From an uncultured Marvinbryantia sp. (lineage in GTDB: Bacteria > Bacillota > Clostridia > Lachnospirales > Lachnospiraceae), in NCBI RefSeq assembly GCF_905201705.1, contig NZ_CAJKOX010000017.1, forward strand, positions 16,222 to 80,221: DNA of 64,000 bases, written 5' to 3'. Positions 45,981 through 54,918 of this stretch are shown piece by piece (the stretch's first letter is position 1; every line of letters starts with the position of its first letter). The translations under genes were made by a program, and so were the position numbers. Below the pieces are notes generated by a model. The model was not told the origin of the DNA and ran no database searches. It saw nothing but the letters and a program-made list of their open reading frames with translations.

Positions 45981-46046
45981 CTTGTGAAAATAGTTTGTTT
46001 TTGTTGTAGCTATTTGATGATTTTAGTGGATTTGCACAAAGAAACC

Positions 46047-46055
46047 TGCTATAAT
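46047..46055 (+). promoter_or_regulatory. Extended -10 promoter of the YesM/YesN operon
   Basis: TG-C-TATAAT is a perfect extended -10 box 28 bases before the kinase start. The matching -35 is poor, which an extended -10 can tolerate. The regulator pair thus appears to have its own promoter after the terminator. Confidence 0.55.
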
Positions 46056-46082
46056 GGTTGTGTATTTTGCCGGAGGACAGGT

Positions 46083-47837
46083 ATGGAGAAGACAGAGAAG
46101 AAAAGTCCAAAACAACTATATAACAAGCTTCTTTTTATTTATACGGCAGTCATTGCGTGCGTGGTGCTGGCGCTGATGATTTATTTTACCACCAGCATGA
46201 GACGGCGCTACCTGGAAAATAATCTGGAATTTCTGCAGATGGCGCACGAGGAGGCGGTCGCGTATGTGGAAAACTGCTCCAATGCTGCCGATTACCTGCA
46301 CGAGGAGCTTTACAATTCTAATATGGAGCTGAAGGATGTGCTGCATTATCTCTCGGACAGCACGGAGGAATATCAGAAATACCGGCTGGATTCCTTTTCG
46401 CAGTATTACCTGCTGGATTATCACGGGATAGAGGATTTCTCAGCGAGCGCGTTCGAGATGTATCCGTCGCTTATCCGGCTGGCGTTCGTCAGCTATGAAA
46501 AGGGCGATCTGACGGCGTATACCGGCGGGCAGGGCGTTTACCACACAGATGATGGCAAAGAGACGCTTGAAAATATCAGGAGCGGAGATCTGGCGCAGGA
46601 GGGGGAATTTTCGTTTTTGAAAGAGGTTCGCGACCCGAATACCATGCAGAGCATGGGCGCTATGATCGTGACGTTCGGGGCGGATCACTTTCGGACGATC
46701 CGAAGCAGCTATGAGCTGTCAGAACTGGTGGTCTATAACGAGAACGGTACGATGATCTACGATTCCGCCGGGGAGCTTCCGGCAGAAGAGCTGGAGACGG
46801 CGCGCGGGGCGCATCAGCTTGAGACGAAGCTCAAAGCATATGTGCAGACGTCAAACCCGGATAAATTAAATGTCATCAGCTATCTGAAAAAGATAGAGGC
46901 TGCGCGGATGCCGTTTGGAAGATGGGTGATGATCTTTGCGGTCGGCGTCGCGGCATTTTTTGTCAGCGAATGTCTGGTAAACTGGTATTTAAGGCGTGTT
47001 TCCACACGTCTCGACCGCATCCTGGACGGCATGACGAAGGTTATGGGAGGAGATCTGACGGCGCGCCTTGATGCGCCAAACAACGGGGACGAGCTGGACG
47101 TGATCGCGCTTCACTTTAACGAGATGTGCGAAAAGCTCGATCTGCATATCCAGAAGAGCTACCTTGCCGAGATCGAGCAGAAAAATGCGGAGATGGCGGC
47201 GCTGCAGAGCCAGATCAATCCGCATTTCCTTTACAATACCCTGGAAGCGATCCGCATGAAGGCGATCTGCAACGGCGACCAGGAGGTCGGGAAAATGCTC
47301 TACAGCATGGCAGTGACGTTCCGCAGCCAGCTCAAAGAGGCGGATGTGATCACGCTCGCGCAGGAGCTGCATTACAGCAAAAAATACATGGAGCTTTTTG
47401 AGTACCGCTATCCGAAGCAGTTTCAGTCCGGTGTGGATTGCCCGCTGGAATATATGCAGGTGCCGATCATCAAGTTCGTTTTGCAGCCGATCATCGAGAA
47501 TTATTTTATTCACGGCATCCGGATGCGCGACAATGACAATTTCATTAGGATTATGGTAGAAAAGCGGGGCGGGGATTTTGCGATCATCGTCGAGGATAAC
47601 GGCCGGGGCATGACGGAAGAGGAGATCGCGGAGAAAAACAGGCAGCTGCGGGAAAATAAAATGGATAAGACAAAGTCCATAGGGATCGCGAACGTAAACC
47701 GGCGGATCAAAGCGGTATACGGGAGCCGCTACGGGCTTGAGCTGGAAAATGTAAAAACAGGCGGACTGCGGGTAATTTTAACGTATCGGCCGCAGGAGGG
47801 AGAGAGTGATGAGGAAAGTAATGATCGTGGAAGATGA
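46083..47837 (+). CDS. YesM-type sensor histidine kinase
   Basis: The 584-residue kinase has membrane segments at about 17-38 and 280-300, enclosing a 240-residue extracytoplasmic sensor. A HAMP domain (300-355) follows. The His_kinase domain has phosphoacceptor H381 in QINPHFLYNTLEAIRMKA, and a C-terminal ATPase has VEDNGRGM and IGIANVNRRIKAVYG. This type senses extracellular sugars or their binding proteins next to carbohydrate ABC genes. GGAGG before ATG 46083 decides the start; an upstream in-frame ATG at 45948 lies before the terminator and promoter. It overlaps the regulator gene by 29 bases. Confidence 0.93.
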   Translation: MEKTEKKSPKQLYNKLLFIYTAVIACVVLALMIYFTTSMRRRYLENNLEFLQMAHEEAVAYVENCSNAADYLHEELYNSNMELKDVLHYLSDSTEEYQKYRLDSFSQYYLLDYHGIEDFSASAFEMYPSLIRLAFVSYEKGDLTAYTGGQGVYHTDDGKETLENIRSGDLAQEGEFSFLKEVRDPNTMQSMGAMIVTFGADHFRTIRSSYELSELVVYNENGTMIYDSAGELPAEELETARGAHQLETKLKAYVQTSNPDKLNVISYLKKIEAARMPFGRWVMIFAVGVAAFFVSECLVNWYLRRVSTRLDRILDGMTKVMGGDLTARLDAPNNGDELDVIALHFNEMCEKLDLHIQKSYLAEIEQKNAEMAALQSQINPHFLYNTLEAIRMKAICNGDQEVGKMLYSMAVTFRSQLKEADVITLAQELHYSKKYMELFEYRYPKQFQSGVDCPLEYMQVPIIKFVLQPIIENYFIHGIRMRDNDNFIRIMVEKRGGDFAIIVEDNGRGMTEEEIAEKNRQLRENKMDKTKSIGIANVNRRIKAVYGSRYGLELENVKTGGLRVILTYRPQEGESDEESNDRGR

Positions 47838-49326
47838 GGAATGGATCCTGCAGGGAATCAAAAGCATTATACGCTGGGAGGAGCTTGGGCTTTCCCTGGT
47901 CCACATGGCGTATAACGGCGTGGAGGCGCTGGAGCTGTGGGAGAAGGAGCCGGTGGACATTATCATCACGGACATTGAGATGCCGGAGATGAACGGTCTG
48001 GAGCTTTTAAAGGAAATCCGCAGCAGGGAAGAGCGCGTCCGCTTCATCATTCTGACGGGCTTCGATGAATTTGAGTACGCAAGAGAAGCGATCCGCCTGG
48101 AGGTGGAGGATTATATTTTAAAGCCGATCAACGAGGAGGAGCTGGAGAATAAGCTGAAGGAGGCGGTTCTGCGGCTCGAAGAGCTGGAAAAGAAAAAGAT
48201 CCGGTATATTGATGAAAAAACGGAGTGGCTGCAGTTTCTCTCAGGGAAAACAGCCGCCCAGGACAGCGCGTATCACTGCGAGCGTCTAAAGCTTTCTTCG
48301 GACGGAAGCCCCGTATGGGCGGCGGTGATGAAATGGAGCACAGGAAGCGTGAAGGAGAACCGGATCACGGATATGATCCTTGCGCTCAATAAGGAGCAGC
48401 AGGATCTTCGTATCGTGCATCTGCCGCCGGACAGCCTGCTGATGCTGCTTACGGGCAGGGAGGACGCACAGGAGGTGAAGGAGTATTTTCAGATGCTTCA
48501 GAATCAGATCGAGAGTCAGTTTGACATCCTCACCTTTGTAGGCATCGGACCGGTGTTTTATGATTATAAAGACCTTCCGGAGAGCTACCAGCAGGCGCGG
48601 AAGCTCCAGAAATATCTGGTGGTGGAGGGCTACGGAAGCTGCCTGAATGAGGCGGATATCCAGACGCGCAAGAGCGAGGATATTGCGATCGACGCCGCGC
48701 AGCTCGGTAAGCTGATCCTGAAAAAGGAGAACGCGGGCGCGCTCGATTATATCGAGGACCTCTTTATCAACAATGTAAAGAAGGGCGTTTCCATTGATTC
48801 CATTTATCAGATGGCGCTCCGCATCGGTATGCTTCTGCAGGAGATCAAGAAGGAATATAAACTGGAGGATTTAAGTACGCTGCATGACCTGCCGGAACTT
48901 CTGGAAAACGTGTACCGGGCGGACGATATCTTTGAGATCAAGGCGCTGTTTATCTCTGAGGTAAATGAGATCATCCGCTACATGCATGAAGAAAATTCCC
49001 AGTATACGCCGGTAGTGCGGCAGATCCTGGAGGAAGTGCAGAAAAATTATCGCGACGATATGAACCTTAAAACGCTGGCGTACAAGTATCACATGAACGC
49101 TTCCTATCTGGGACAGATCTTTCAGAAGGAGGTGGGCTGCTCCTTTACCCAATATCTGAGCAGCAAGAAAATAGAAATTGCAAAAGACTTAATACTGAAC
49201 ACGAACATGAAGATCAACGACATTGCGAAAGAAGTTGGATATCCCGATACCAGTTACTTTTACCGGAAGTTCAAGCAGCATTACGGAGTGGCGCCAGCGT
49301 CTTTGCGGGAAATGAAAAAGTATTAA
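47809..49326 (+). CDS. YesN-type response regulator with AraC DNA-binding domain
   Basis: The 505-residue regulator has a receiver domain (1-125, phosphoacceptor D55 in IIITDIEMPEMNG), a middle region (130-390), and an AraC-type double HTH at the end (LKTLAYKYHMNASYLGQIFQKEVG and INDIAKEVGYPDTSYFYRKFKQHYG). Such proteins usually activate the neighbouring glycan genes. Candidate targets are the 25-bp elements at 38261 and 49592. GGAGGG lies eight bases before ATG 47809; a GTG at 47806 is less likely. Confidence 0.93.
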   Translation: MRKVMIVEDEEWILQGIKSIIRWEELGLSLVHMAYNGVEALELWEKEPVDIIITDIEMPEMNGLELLKEIRSREERVRFIILTGFDEFEYAREAIRLEVEDYILKPINEEELENKLKEAVLRLEELEKKKIRYIDEKTEWLQFLSGKTAAQDSAYHCERLKLSSDGSPVWAAVMKWSTGSVKENRITDMILALNKEQQDLRIVHLPPDSLLMLLTGREDAQEVKEYFQMLQNQIESQFDILTFVGIGPVFYDYKDLPESYQQARKLQKYLVVEGYGSCLNEADIQTRKSEDIAIDAAQLGKLILKKENAGALDYIEDLFINNVKKGVSIDSIYQMALRIGMLLQEIKKEYKLEDLSTLHDLPELLENVYRADDIFEIKALFISEVNEIIRYMHEENSQYTPVVRQILEEVQKNYRDDMNLKTLAYKYHMNASYLGQIFQKEVGCSFTQYLSSKKIEIAKDLILNTNMKINDIAKEVGYPDTSYFYRKFKQHYGVAPASLREMKKY

Positions 49327-49413
49327 GAGAAGGGCTGTCCTGAAAAGGGGGCAGCTTTTTTGCGCCGCCTGCCCGGACCCTGTTTTGCTCATACAGCCAT
49401 GACGTCCACCACG
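49327..49413. other. Gap after the YesN gene
   Basis: This stretch holds no gene. A CTGTCC-TGAAAAGG-GGGCAG region followed by TTTTTT at about 49336-49362 may be a weak terminator. A CCCTG-TTTTGCTCATAC sequence here recurs at 49499-49515 in the structured element that follows. Confidence 0.4.
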
Positions 49414-49592
49414 AATAAAGCCCACGGATTGCTCCATGCTGACGCATTCCCGCAATCCTACCCGCATTCGCAAATCGGTCCCTCGCTTTTGGCTCGGTCC
49501 CTGTTTTGCTCATACGGGTTAGCGTCGCGCATGTAGGAACGCATATGTGAGCAAGCTCACACAGCGTTCTTACATGGCGACTGGGCTTTATT
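49414..49592. repeat. 179-bp structured intergenic element
   Basis: The ends pair perfectly over 11 bases: AATAAAGCCCA (49414-49424) with TGGGCTTTATT (49582-49592). Just inside the right end is a long hairpin, GTCGC-G-CATGTA...TACATGGCGAC (49524-49581), whose arms pair imperfectly over about 30 bases. It is not coding. It resembles a palindromic mobile repeat or a structured RNA. It lies directly before the ABC-operon control region. Confidence 0.6.
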
Positions 49593-49657
49593 ACTAGAAT
49601 TTGTCCAAGGAATCTAAAAGTTTTCAAGTTTTATAAAAAATTTAGAAATGGTATAGT
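49592..49657 (+). promoter_or_regulatory. 25-bp shared element and extended -10 of the ABC operon
   Basis: Positions 49592-49616 begin TACTAGAATTTGT and match 21 of 25 bases of 38261-38285, upstream of GH85. An extended -10, TG-G-TATAGT, lies at 49649-49657; its hexamer starts 60 bases after the element start, against 61 at the GH85 site. Equal spacing suggests a common activator. No good -35 is seen, as expected for an activated promoter. Confidence 0.65.
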
Positions 49658-49680
49658 TATTTTACACAAAGGGGAAAGCG

Positions 49681-51168
49681 ATGAGAAAAGAATTTGCAGA
49701 AAAATGTAGAATACTTGCGGTTGCCGGAATAATTGCTTCCGGTATTTTGACCGGGTGCGGGAAAGCGCAGGAGAGCGAGACCGGAAGGGAGACGGTAGAG
49801 CTTGTCTGGTATCAGCTTGGGGAAACGCAGAAGGATGCCGACCTGGTACTCAGAAAGGTAAATGAGTACACCGTCGACAAGCTTGGCGTGAGCCTGCAGA
49901 TCATAAGTATTCCCGGCGGCGATTACACGCAGAAGATGCAGACGGTGATCAATACGGGAAGTACCTGGGATCTCTGCTTCACCTGCTCATGGGCGAACGA
50001 TTATCTGCAGAATGCAAATAAAGGAGTTTTTCTCGCGCTTGACGAACTGCTCGAAGATACGGAGATGTATCAGAATATCGACGAGAGATTCTGGAAGGCG
50101 GCGCAGGTGCAGGGAAGCATCTACGGGGTGCCGAGCGAGAAGGAGCTTGGCAACATGCCGATGTGGGTGTTCACAAAAGAATATGTGGACAAATACAACA
50201 TTCCGTATGAGGAGCTGCATGAGCTGGAGGATCTGGAGCCGTGGCTGGAAGTGATTAAGGAGAACGAGCCGGATGTGGTTCCGCTTTACATCACAAAGGA
50301 TTACACAGCGCCGACGTACATGGATAAGATTCTTGATCCGGTCGGCATTGAGTACGGGGACGACACGCTGACGGTGAAAAACGTCTTCGAGACAGAGCGG
50401 ATGAAGGAAACCTTGCGGACCATGCGAAAATATTATCAGGCGGGCTATATCAATCAGGATGCAGCGATAGCATCGGACGATAAAGCAGTAAAACGCTTTG
50501 TGACGAAAGGAGATGGACAACCATACGCAGAACTGATCTGGGGAAAGGACCTTGGCTATGAGGTGGTAACGTCCCCGATCATGGACACCAGTATTACAAA
50601 CTCATCGGCGCGGGGAGCGCTGACCGCGGTGAACGCGCAGAGCAGTCATCCGGAGGAGGCAGTAGCGCTTTTGAATCTGATCAATACGGATGAGTATCTG
50701 AGAAACCTTTTAAATTATGGCATCGAGGGCGTTCACTGGGAACGGGTTGCGGTATCGGAGGCGGAAGCTGAGAAAGCCAAGGGCAAGCCGTACATATACG
50801 ATACCAGAGTGAAGCTGATCGAAGGAGCTTCCAGAAACTACTCCGTCGCATACTGGGTGCAGGGCGGTCTGTTCAACACCTATGTGCTGGAAAATGAACC
50901 GCTGGACAAATGGGCGGTATTCAAGGAATTCAACGATGCCTCCGAGGAGGCGCCGTCCTTTGGATTCGACTTCGATGTGGAGCCGGTCAGCACACAGGCA
51001 GCAGGCTTCCGGACGGTGCTGGATGAATTTGGAAAGGCGCTCTACACGGGAAGTGTGGATCCTGACGAATATCTTCCAAAGCTGCAGGAAAAGCTGGAGA
51101 CCACCGGGATCCAGAAGGTGATCGACGAGATGCAGCGCCAGGTCGATGAGTGGAAAGAAACAAGATGA
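49681..51168 (+). CDS. ABC transporter sugar-binding lipoprotein 1
   Basis: The 495-residue protein has a signal peptide with lipobox LTGC (Cys 26). The body has VELVWYQLGETQKDADLVLRKVNEY and QVQGSIYGVPSEKELGNMPMWVFTKE, typical of the LplA/YtcQ-type extracellular solute-binding family with a DUF3502-like C-terminal end. It is expected to capture the oligosaccharide released by GH85. It is first in the transporter operon, and the stop lies 49 bases before the first permease. Confidence 0.9.
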   Translation: MRKEFAEKCRILAVAGIIASGILTGCGKAQESETGRETVELVWYQLGETQKDADLVLRKVNEYTVDKLGVSLQIISIPGGDYTQKMQTVINTGSTWDLCFTCSWANDYLQNANKGVFLALDELLEDTEMYQNIDERFWKAAQVQGSIYGVPSEKELGNMPMWVFTKEYVDKYNIPYEELHELEDLEPWLEVIKENEPDVVPLYITKDYTAPTYMDKILDPVGIEYGDDTLTVKNVFETERMKETLRTMRKYYQAGYINQDAAIASDDKAVKRFVTKGDGQPYAELIWGKDLGYEVVTSPIMDTSITNSSARGALTAVNAQSSHPEEAVALLNLINTDEYLRNLLNYGIEGVHWERVAVSEAEAEKAKGKPYIYDTRVKLIEGASRNYSVAYWVQGGLFNTYVLENEPLDKWAVFKEFNDASEEAPSFGFDFDVEPVSTQAAGFRTVLDEFGKALYTGSVDPDEYLPKLQEKLETTGIQKVIDEMQRQVDEWKETR

Positions 51169-51217
51169 GATGGGCTTTTGCCCCAACATCATAACAGGAA
51201 AGGGAGGTTCAAAAAGA

Positions 51218-52189
51218 ATGGGAACCAGGAAAACAACAGCTCCCGCGAAAAAGAGGGACAGAAAGAGATGGACGAAGGATGATACAGAGCTGACGCTGTT
51301 ATCACTGCCGACCGTGCTCTGGTATTTGATTTTTTCGTATCTGCCGATGTTCGGTGTTGTCATTGCTTTTAAGGAGTACAAGCTGGCGCCGGGCGGACAC
51401 GGATTTCTGTACAACCTGTTTGCAAGTGACTGGGTGGGAATTAAAAACTTCAAGTTTTTCTTTACGTCAAACGCTTTCACCATGTTGCTGAGAAACACCA
51501 TCCTCTACAACATCGCGTTCATTATCATCAGCGCGACGGTTGCTGTAGGCGGAGCGTTGATTCTGAGCAATATGAGGAACAAGACGGGCTCGAAGATTTA
51601 CCAGACCATGATGTTCCTGCCGTACTTCATGTCATGGGTAGTGATCAGCTACTTCGTGTACGCGCTGCTCACTCCGGAGAGAGGTTACATAAACGGCATC
51701 ATCACCGCTCTCGGCGGCGAGAAGATCATGTGGTACCAGGAAAGCAAATACTGGCCGTTCATCCTGATCATCTTAAATACCTGGAAGGGTATGGGATACG
51801 GCATGGTAATGTATCTGGCAAGTATTACAAGTATCGACCAGTCTCTGTATGAGGCGGCGGTTATGGACGGAGCGACCAAGTGGCAGCAGATGAAGCACAT
51901 CACGCTTCCGGGAATCAAGCCGGTATTCGTTATGATGCTGATCCTCGACTGCGGTAAGATCTTCAACTCCGATTTCGGTCTGTTCTATCAGGTAACAGGA
52001 GGGATCCCTGCATCCCTGTACACCACAGTATCGACGTTTGATACCTTTATTTACAACTCTATCCAGTCGACAGCACCGATCGGGCAGACAGCGGCAGCGT
52101 CCTTCTTCCAGGCGATCTGCAGCTGCGGTACCATCCTGTTTGCAAACTGGGTAGTAAGTAAGATCGATAACGAGAACAGAATTATTTAA
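51218..52189 (+). CDS. ABC transporter permease, LplB type
   Basis: The 323-residue protein has six membrane segments and the permease EAA-like loop YEAAVMDGATKWQQMKHITLPGIKPV, where the ATPase docks. The N-terminus is LPTVLWYLIFSYLPMFGVVIAFKEYK, typical of LplB/YteP. GGGAGG ten bases before ATG 51218 decides the start; an earlier in-frame ATG at 51146 overlaps the upstream gene. It pairs with the permease at 52208-53134. Confidence 0.93.
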   Translation: MGTRKTTAPAKKRDRKRWTKDDTELTLLSLPTVLWYLIFSYLPMFGVVIAFKEYKLAPGGHGFLYNLFASDWVGIKNFKFFFTSNAFTMLLRNTILYNIAFIIISATVAVGGALILSNMRNKTGSKIYQTMMFLPYFMSWVVISYFVYALLTPERGYINGIITALGGEKIMWYQESKYWPFILIILNTWKGMGYGMVMYLASITSIDQSLYEAAVMDGATKWQQMKHITLPGIKPVFVMMLILDCGKIFNSDFGLFYQVTGGIPASLYTTVSTFDTFIYNSIQSTAPIGQTAAASFFQAICSCGTILFANWVVSKIDNENRII

Positions 52190-52207
52190 GGAAAGGAAGT
52201 GTGCAAA

Positions 52208-53134
52208 GTGGCGAAAAAGAATAAAGTAGTGGAGCAGCAGTCTTCCTTTAACCAGATCAAGCCGTCAACAAATGTGTTATTCAACATAATCTTTTTGATA
52301 CTGGGATTAATGTGTATCTTCCCGCTGCTGTTTGTATTTTCTATCTCGATCACAAGCGAGGAAGCGCTCCGCGTAGGCGGATATCAGATCATCCCGCAGG
52401 AGCTTTCCAACTCGGCATACATGTTCCTCTGGAACGAGCGCGGCACGATCCTGAGAGCGTTCTTCATGTCCGTGCTGGTAACTGTGATAGGTACGATTAT
52501 CACAATTTGTTTAACAACCTCTATGGGATATGTTGCATCGAGAAGAAACTACAAGCTGAAAAAGCTGTACACCTGGATGATCTTCATCCCGATGGTTTTC
52601 AACGGCGGTATGCTGGCATCTTATGTAGTTGTAAATAACATTCTGAATTTGAGAAACACCATCTGGGCGCTGATCCTGCCTCTGGCATGTTCCTCGTTCA
52701 GTGTAACGATCTGCCGGACATTCTTCCGGACGACGGTGCCGGATGCGCTGATCGAGGCGGCGAAGATCGACGGAGCCGGACAGTTCCGCATCTGGTCAAG
52801 CATCGTGCTTCCGATCTCCAAGCCGGTTATGGCGACGATCGGCATGTTTGCAGCGTTCGGTTACTGGAACGACTGGTTCCAGGCATCCCTGTACATTCAG
52901 GACAAGAACCTGCAGACCTTACAGTCCTTGCTGAATAACATTCAGAAAAACATCGAATACATCGCGAACAATCCATACGGCGGTCTGTCACTGCAGCAGT
53001 ACAAGATGAATATGCCGACAGAGTCCGTGCGAATGGCGATCGCGATCATCATTATCGTTCCGATTGCATGTACCTATCCGTTCTTCCAGAAATACTTTAT
53101 CTCTGGTCTGACGATCGGTTCTGTAAAAGAATGA
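52208..53134 (+). CDS. ABC transporter permease, YtcP/LplC type
   Basis: The 308-residue protein has six membrane segments and the EAA-like motif LIEAAKIDGAGQFRIWSSIVLPISKPV. The end is QKYFISGLTIGSVKE, the conserved tail of YtcP/LplC permeases. AAGGAAAGG lies eleven bases before GTG 52208; another GTG at 52199 is too close to that site. With the LplB-type protein it forms the channel. No ATPase is encoded nearby, so a shared MsmX-like ATPase elsewhere must power it. Confidence 0.92.
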   Translation: MAKKNKVVEQQSSFNQIKPSTNVLFNIIFLILGLMCIFPLLFVFSISITSEEALRVGGYQIIPQELSNSAYMFLWNERGTILRAFFMSVLVTVIGTIITICLTTSMGYVASRRNYKLKKLYTWMIFIPMVFNGGMLASYVVVNNILNLRNTIWALILPLACSSFSVTICRTFFRTTVPDALIEAAKIDGAGQFRIWSSIVLPISKPVMATIGMFAAFGYWNDWFQASLYIQDKNLQTLQSLLNNIQKNIEYIANNPYGGLSLQQYKMNMPTESVRMAIAIIIIVPIACTYPFFQKYFISGLTIGSVKE

Positions 53135-53192
53135 TGAAAAGTGTAGTGCAGGTGGAAACTATTAATAACAAAAAAAGGAGGAAAACAAGATT

Positions 53193-54836
53193 ATGAAAGC
53201 AAAGAAAATTGCAGCACTTGGTATGGCTGCTGTTATGACGGCAGGCGCACTGGCTGGCTGCGGCTCCAAAAAGGAAGAGCCGGCAAAGACAACGGAAGCA
53301 GCAGAGGCAGCGACGGAAGCGGAAAAGACAGACGACGCACAAACGGATGACGCTGCTGCGGCTGAAGAAACGGAAAAGCAGGAGGAAGCGGCGGCGACTT
53401 CTGCGGATGAGATCGTAAATCTGAAGTGGATCACCATCGGCAACGGTATGCCGACAAACTATGATACCTGGATCGCAAAGGTAAATGATTACATCGGAGA
53501 GAAGATTGGCGTAAATCTGGAGATGGAGGTTATTCCGTGGGGCGACTGGGATAACCGCAGAAACATTATCATCAGTACAAATGAGCCGTATGATATCATC
53601 TTCGGAAACGGCAATAACTATACGGCGGATATCAAGCTTGGTGCATATGCGGATATCACTGATATGCTCGACGCAAACATGGCGGAGTTCAATGAGCTGA
53701 TGCCGGAGAAATACTGGGAAGCAGTACGTGTGGACGGCAGGATCTACGGCGTGCCTTCCTATAAGGACAGCTCCATTTCCAACTATGCGATCTGGGATAA
53801 AGAGCTGGTTGAGAAGTATGATATCGATTACAAAAATCTGACAAATCTGGAGGATCTCACGCCGGTATTTGAAAAGCTCAAAGCGGAGGAGAATGATTAC
53901 CCGGTATACATCAAGAACGACGGCGTTTATTCCATCTTCGACCCGTATGATCAGCTTGGCGCAGGCACACAGATCCTTGGCGTAAGATATGACGACCAGA
54001 GCGGTAAGGTCTGCTACACACTGGAGGAGCCGGATGTTTACTCCGCACTGGAGACCTTTTATGACTGGTATCAGAAGGGCATCATCAACCCGGATGCTTC
54101 TACTCTGACAGAGGGACGTGTTTACAATATGTGGCGTATCGCACAGGGCTGGGAGTCTGCAGCTACCACCTCCTGGGGTCCGCAGATGGGCAAAGAGGTT
54201 GTTGTGGCAAAGGTTGGCGACACCATCCTCTCCAACGAAACGGTTCGCGGTTCTCTGAACATGGTTTCCACGAACTCCAAATATCCGGAGAAATGCTTAC
54301 AGCTTCTGAATCTTGTAAACGTAGACACGAAACTGAGAGATATGTTCTTCTACGGGGAGGAAGGCGTAAACTTCGAATACATTGATGTAGACGGCAAGAC
54401 AATGGTACACAAGATCAATGAGGACTGGGCAATGGCCGGCTATACGCAGGGTACCTTCTTCACAGTTACTCCGATCGAGACCGATACAAACGATCAGTGG
54501 GGCGAGGTTAAGGCGCTGAACGAGCAGGCAGTTTCCTCTGTAATGCTTGGATTCACCTTTGATACCACCGAGATCGCTGACCAGCTTGCAAACTGCCGTG
54601 AAATCTGGCTGCGCTATAAGAGCGAGGTAATGACCGGCGTGCAGGATCCGGCAGTGGTTGTTCCGAAGATCAAGGAAGAACTGATGGCGGCAGGCTTCCA
54701 GGATATACTGGATGCGGCGCAGGCACAGGTCGATGCATTCCTGGCAGAAAAAGGAACAGCGGCAGAAGAAACAACCGAGGGAACCACGGATGCGGCGGCA
54801 GAAGAGGTAACTGAGGCGGCAACAGAAGCAGAATAA
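53193..54836 (+). CDS. ABC transporter sugar-binding lipoprotein 2
   Basis: The 547-residue lipoprotein (lipobox LAGC, Cys 22) has an Ala/Glu/Thr linker (25-72), then a solute-binding domain like the first binding protein: LKWITIGNGMPTNYDTWIAKVNDYIGEKIGVNLEME and RVDGRIYGVPSYKD. The last 25 residues are again Ala/Glu/Thr-rich, echoing the N-terminal linker. Having two related binding proteins around one permease pair suggests two glycan forms are captured. A GGAGG site precedes the ATG. Confidence 0.9.
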   Translation: MKAKKIAALGMAAVMTAGALAGCGSKKEEPAKTTEAAEAATEAEKTDDAQTDDAAAAEETEKQEEAAATSADEIVNLKWITIGNGMPTNYDTWIAKVNDYIGEKIGVNLEMEVIPWGDWDNRRNIIISTNEPYDIIFGNGNNYTADIKLGAYADITDMLDANMAEFNELMPEKYWEAVRVDGRIYGVPSYKDSSISNYAIWDKELVEKYDIDYKNLTNLEDLTPVFEKLKAEENDYPVYIKNDGVYSIFDPYDQLGAGTQILGVRYDDQSGKVCYTLEEPDVYSALETFYDWYQKGIINPDASTLTEGRVYNMWRIAQGWESAATTSWGPQMGKEVVVAKVGDTILSNETVRGSLNMVSTNSKYPEKCLQLLNLVNVDTKLRDMFFYGEEGVNFEYIDVDGKTMVHKINEDWAMAGYTQGTFFTVTPIETDTNDQWGEVKALNEQAVSSVMLGFTFDTTEIADQLANCREIWLRYKSEVMTGVQDPAVVVPKIKEELMAAGFQDILDAAQAQVDAFLAEKGTAAEETTEGTTDAAAEEVTEAATEAE

Positions 54837-54847
54837 AATAGAAAGAG

Positions 54848-54892
54848 AAAAAGAGCTGGCGCATGGCATAGATTACTGTGCGTCAGCTTTTT
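54848..54892 (+). terminator. Terminator-like hairpin after the second binding protein
   Basis: AAAAAGAGCTGGCGCA pairs with TGTGCGTCAGCTTTTT, giving a stem bounded by A and T runs. Only 27 bases separate it from the next start, so it may attenuate rather than fully stop transcription into the glycosidase genes. Confidence 0.7.
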
Positions 54893-54918
54893 CCGACCGC
54901 AGGCAGGAGGCAGAAGTG

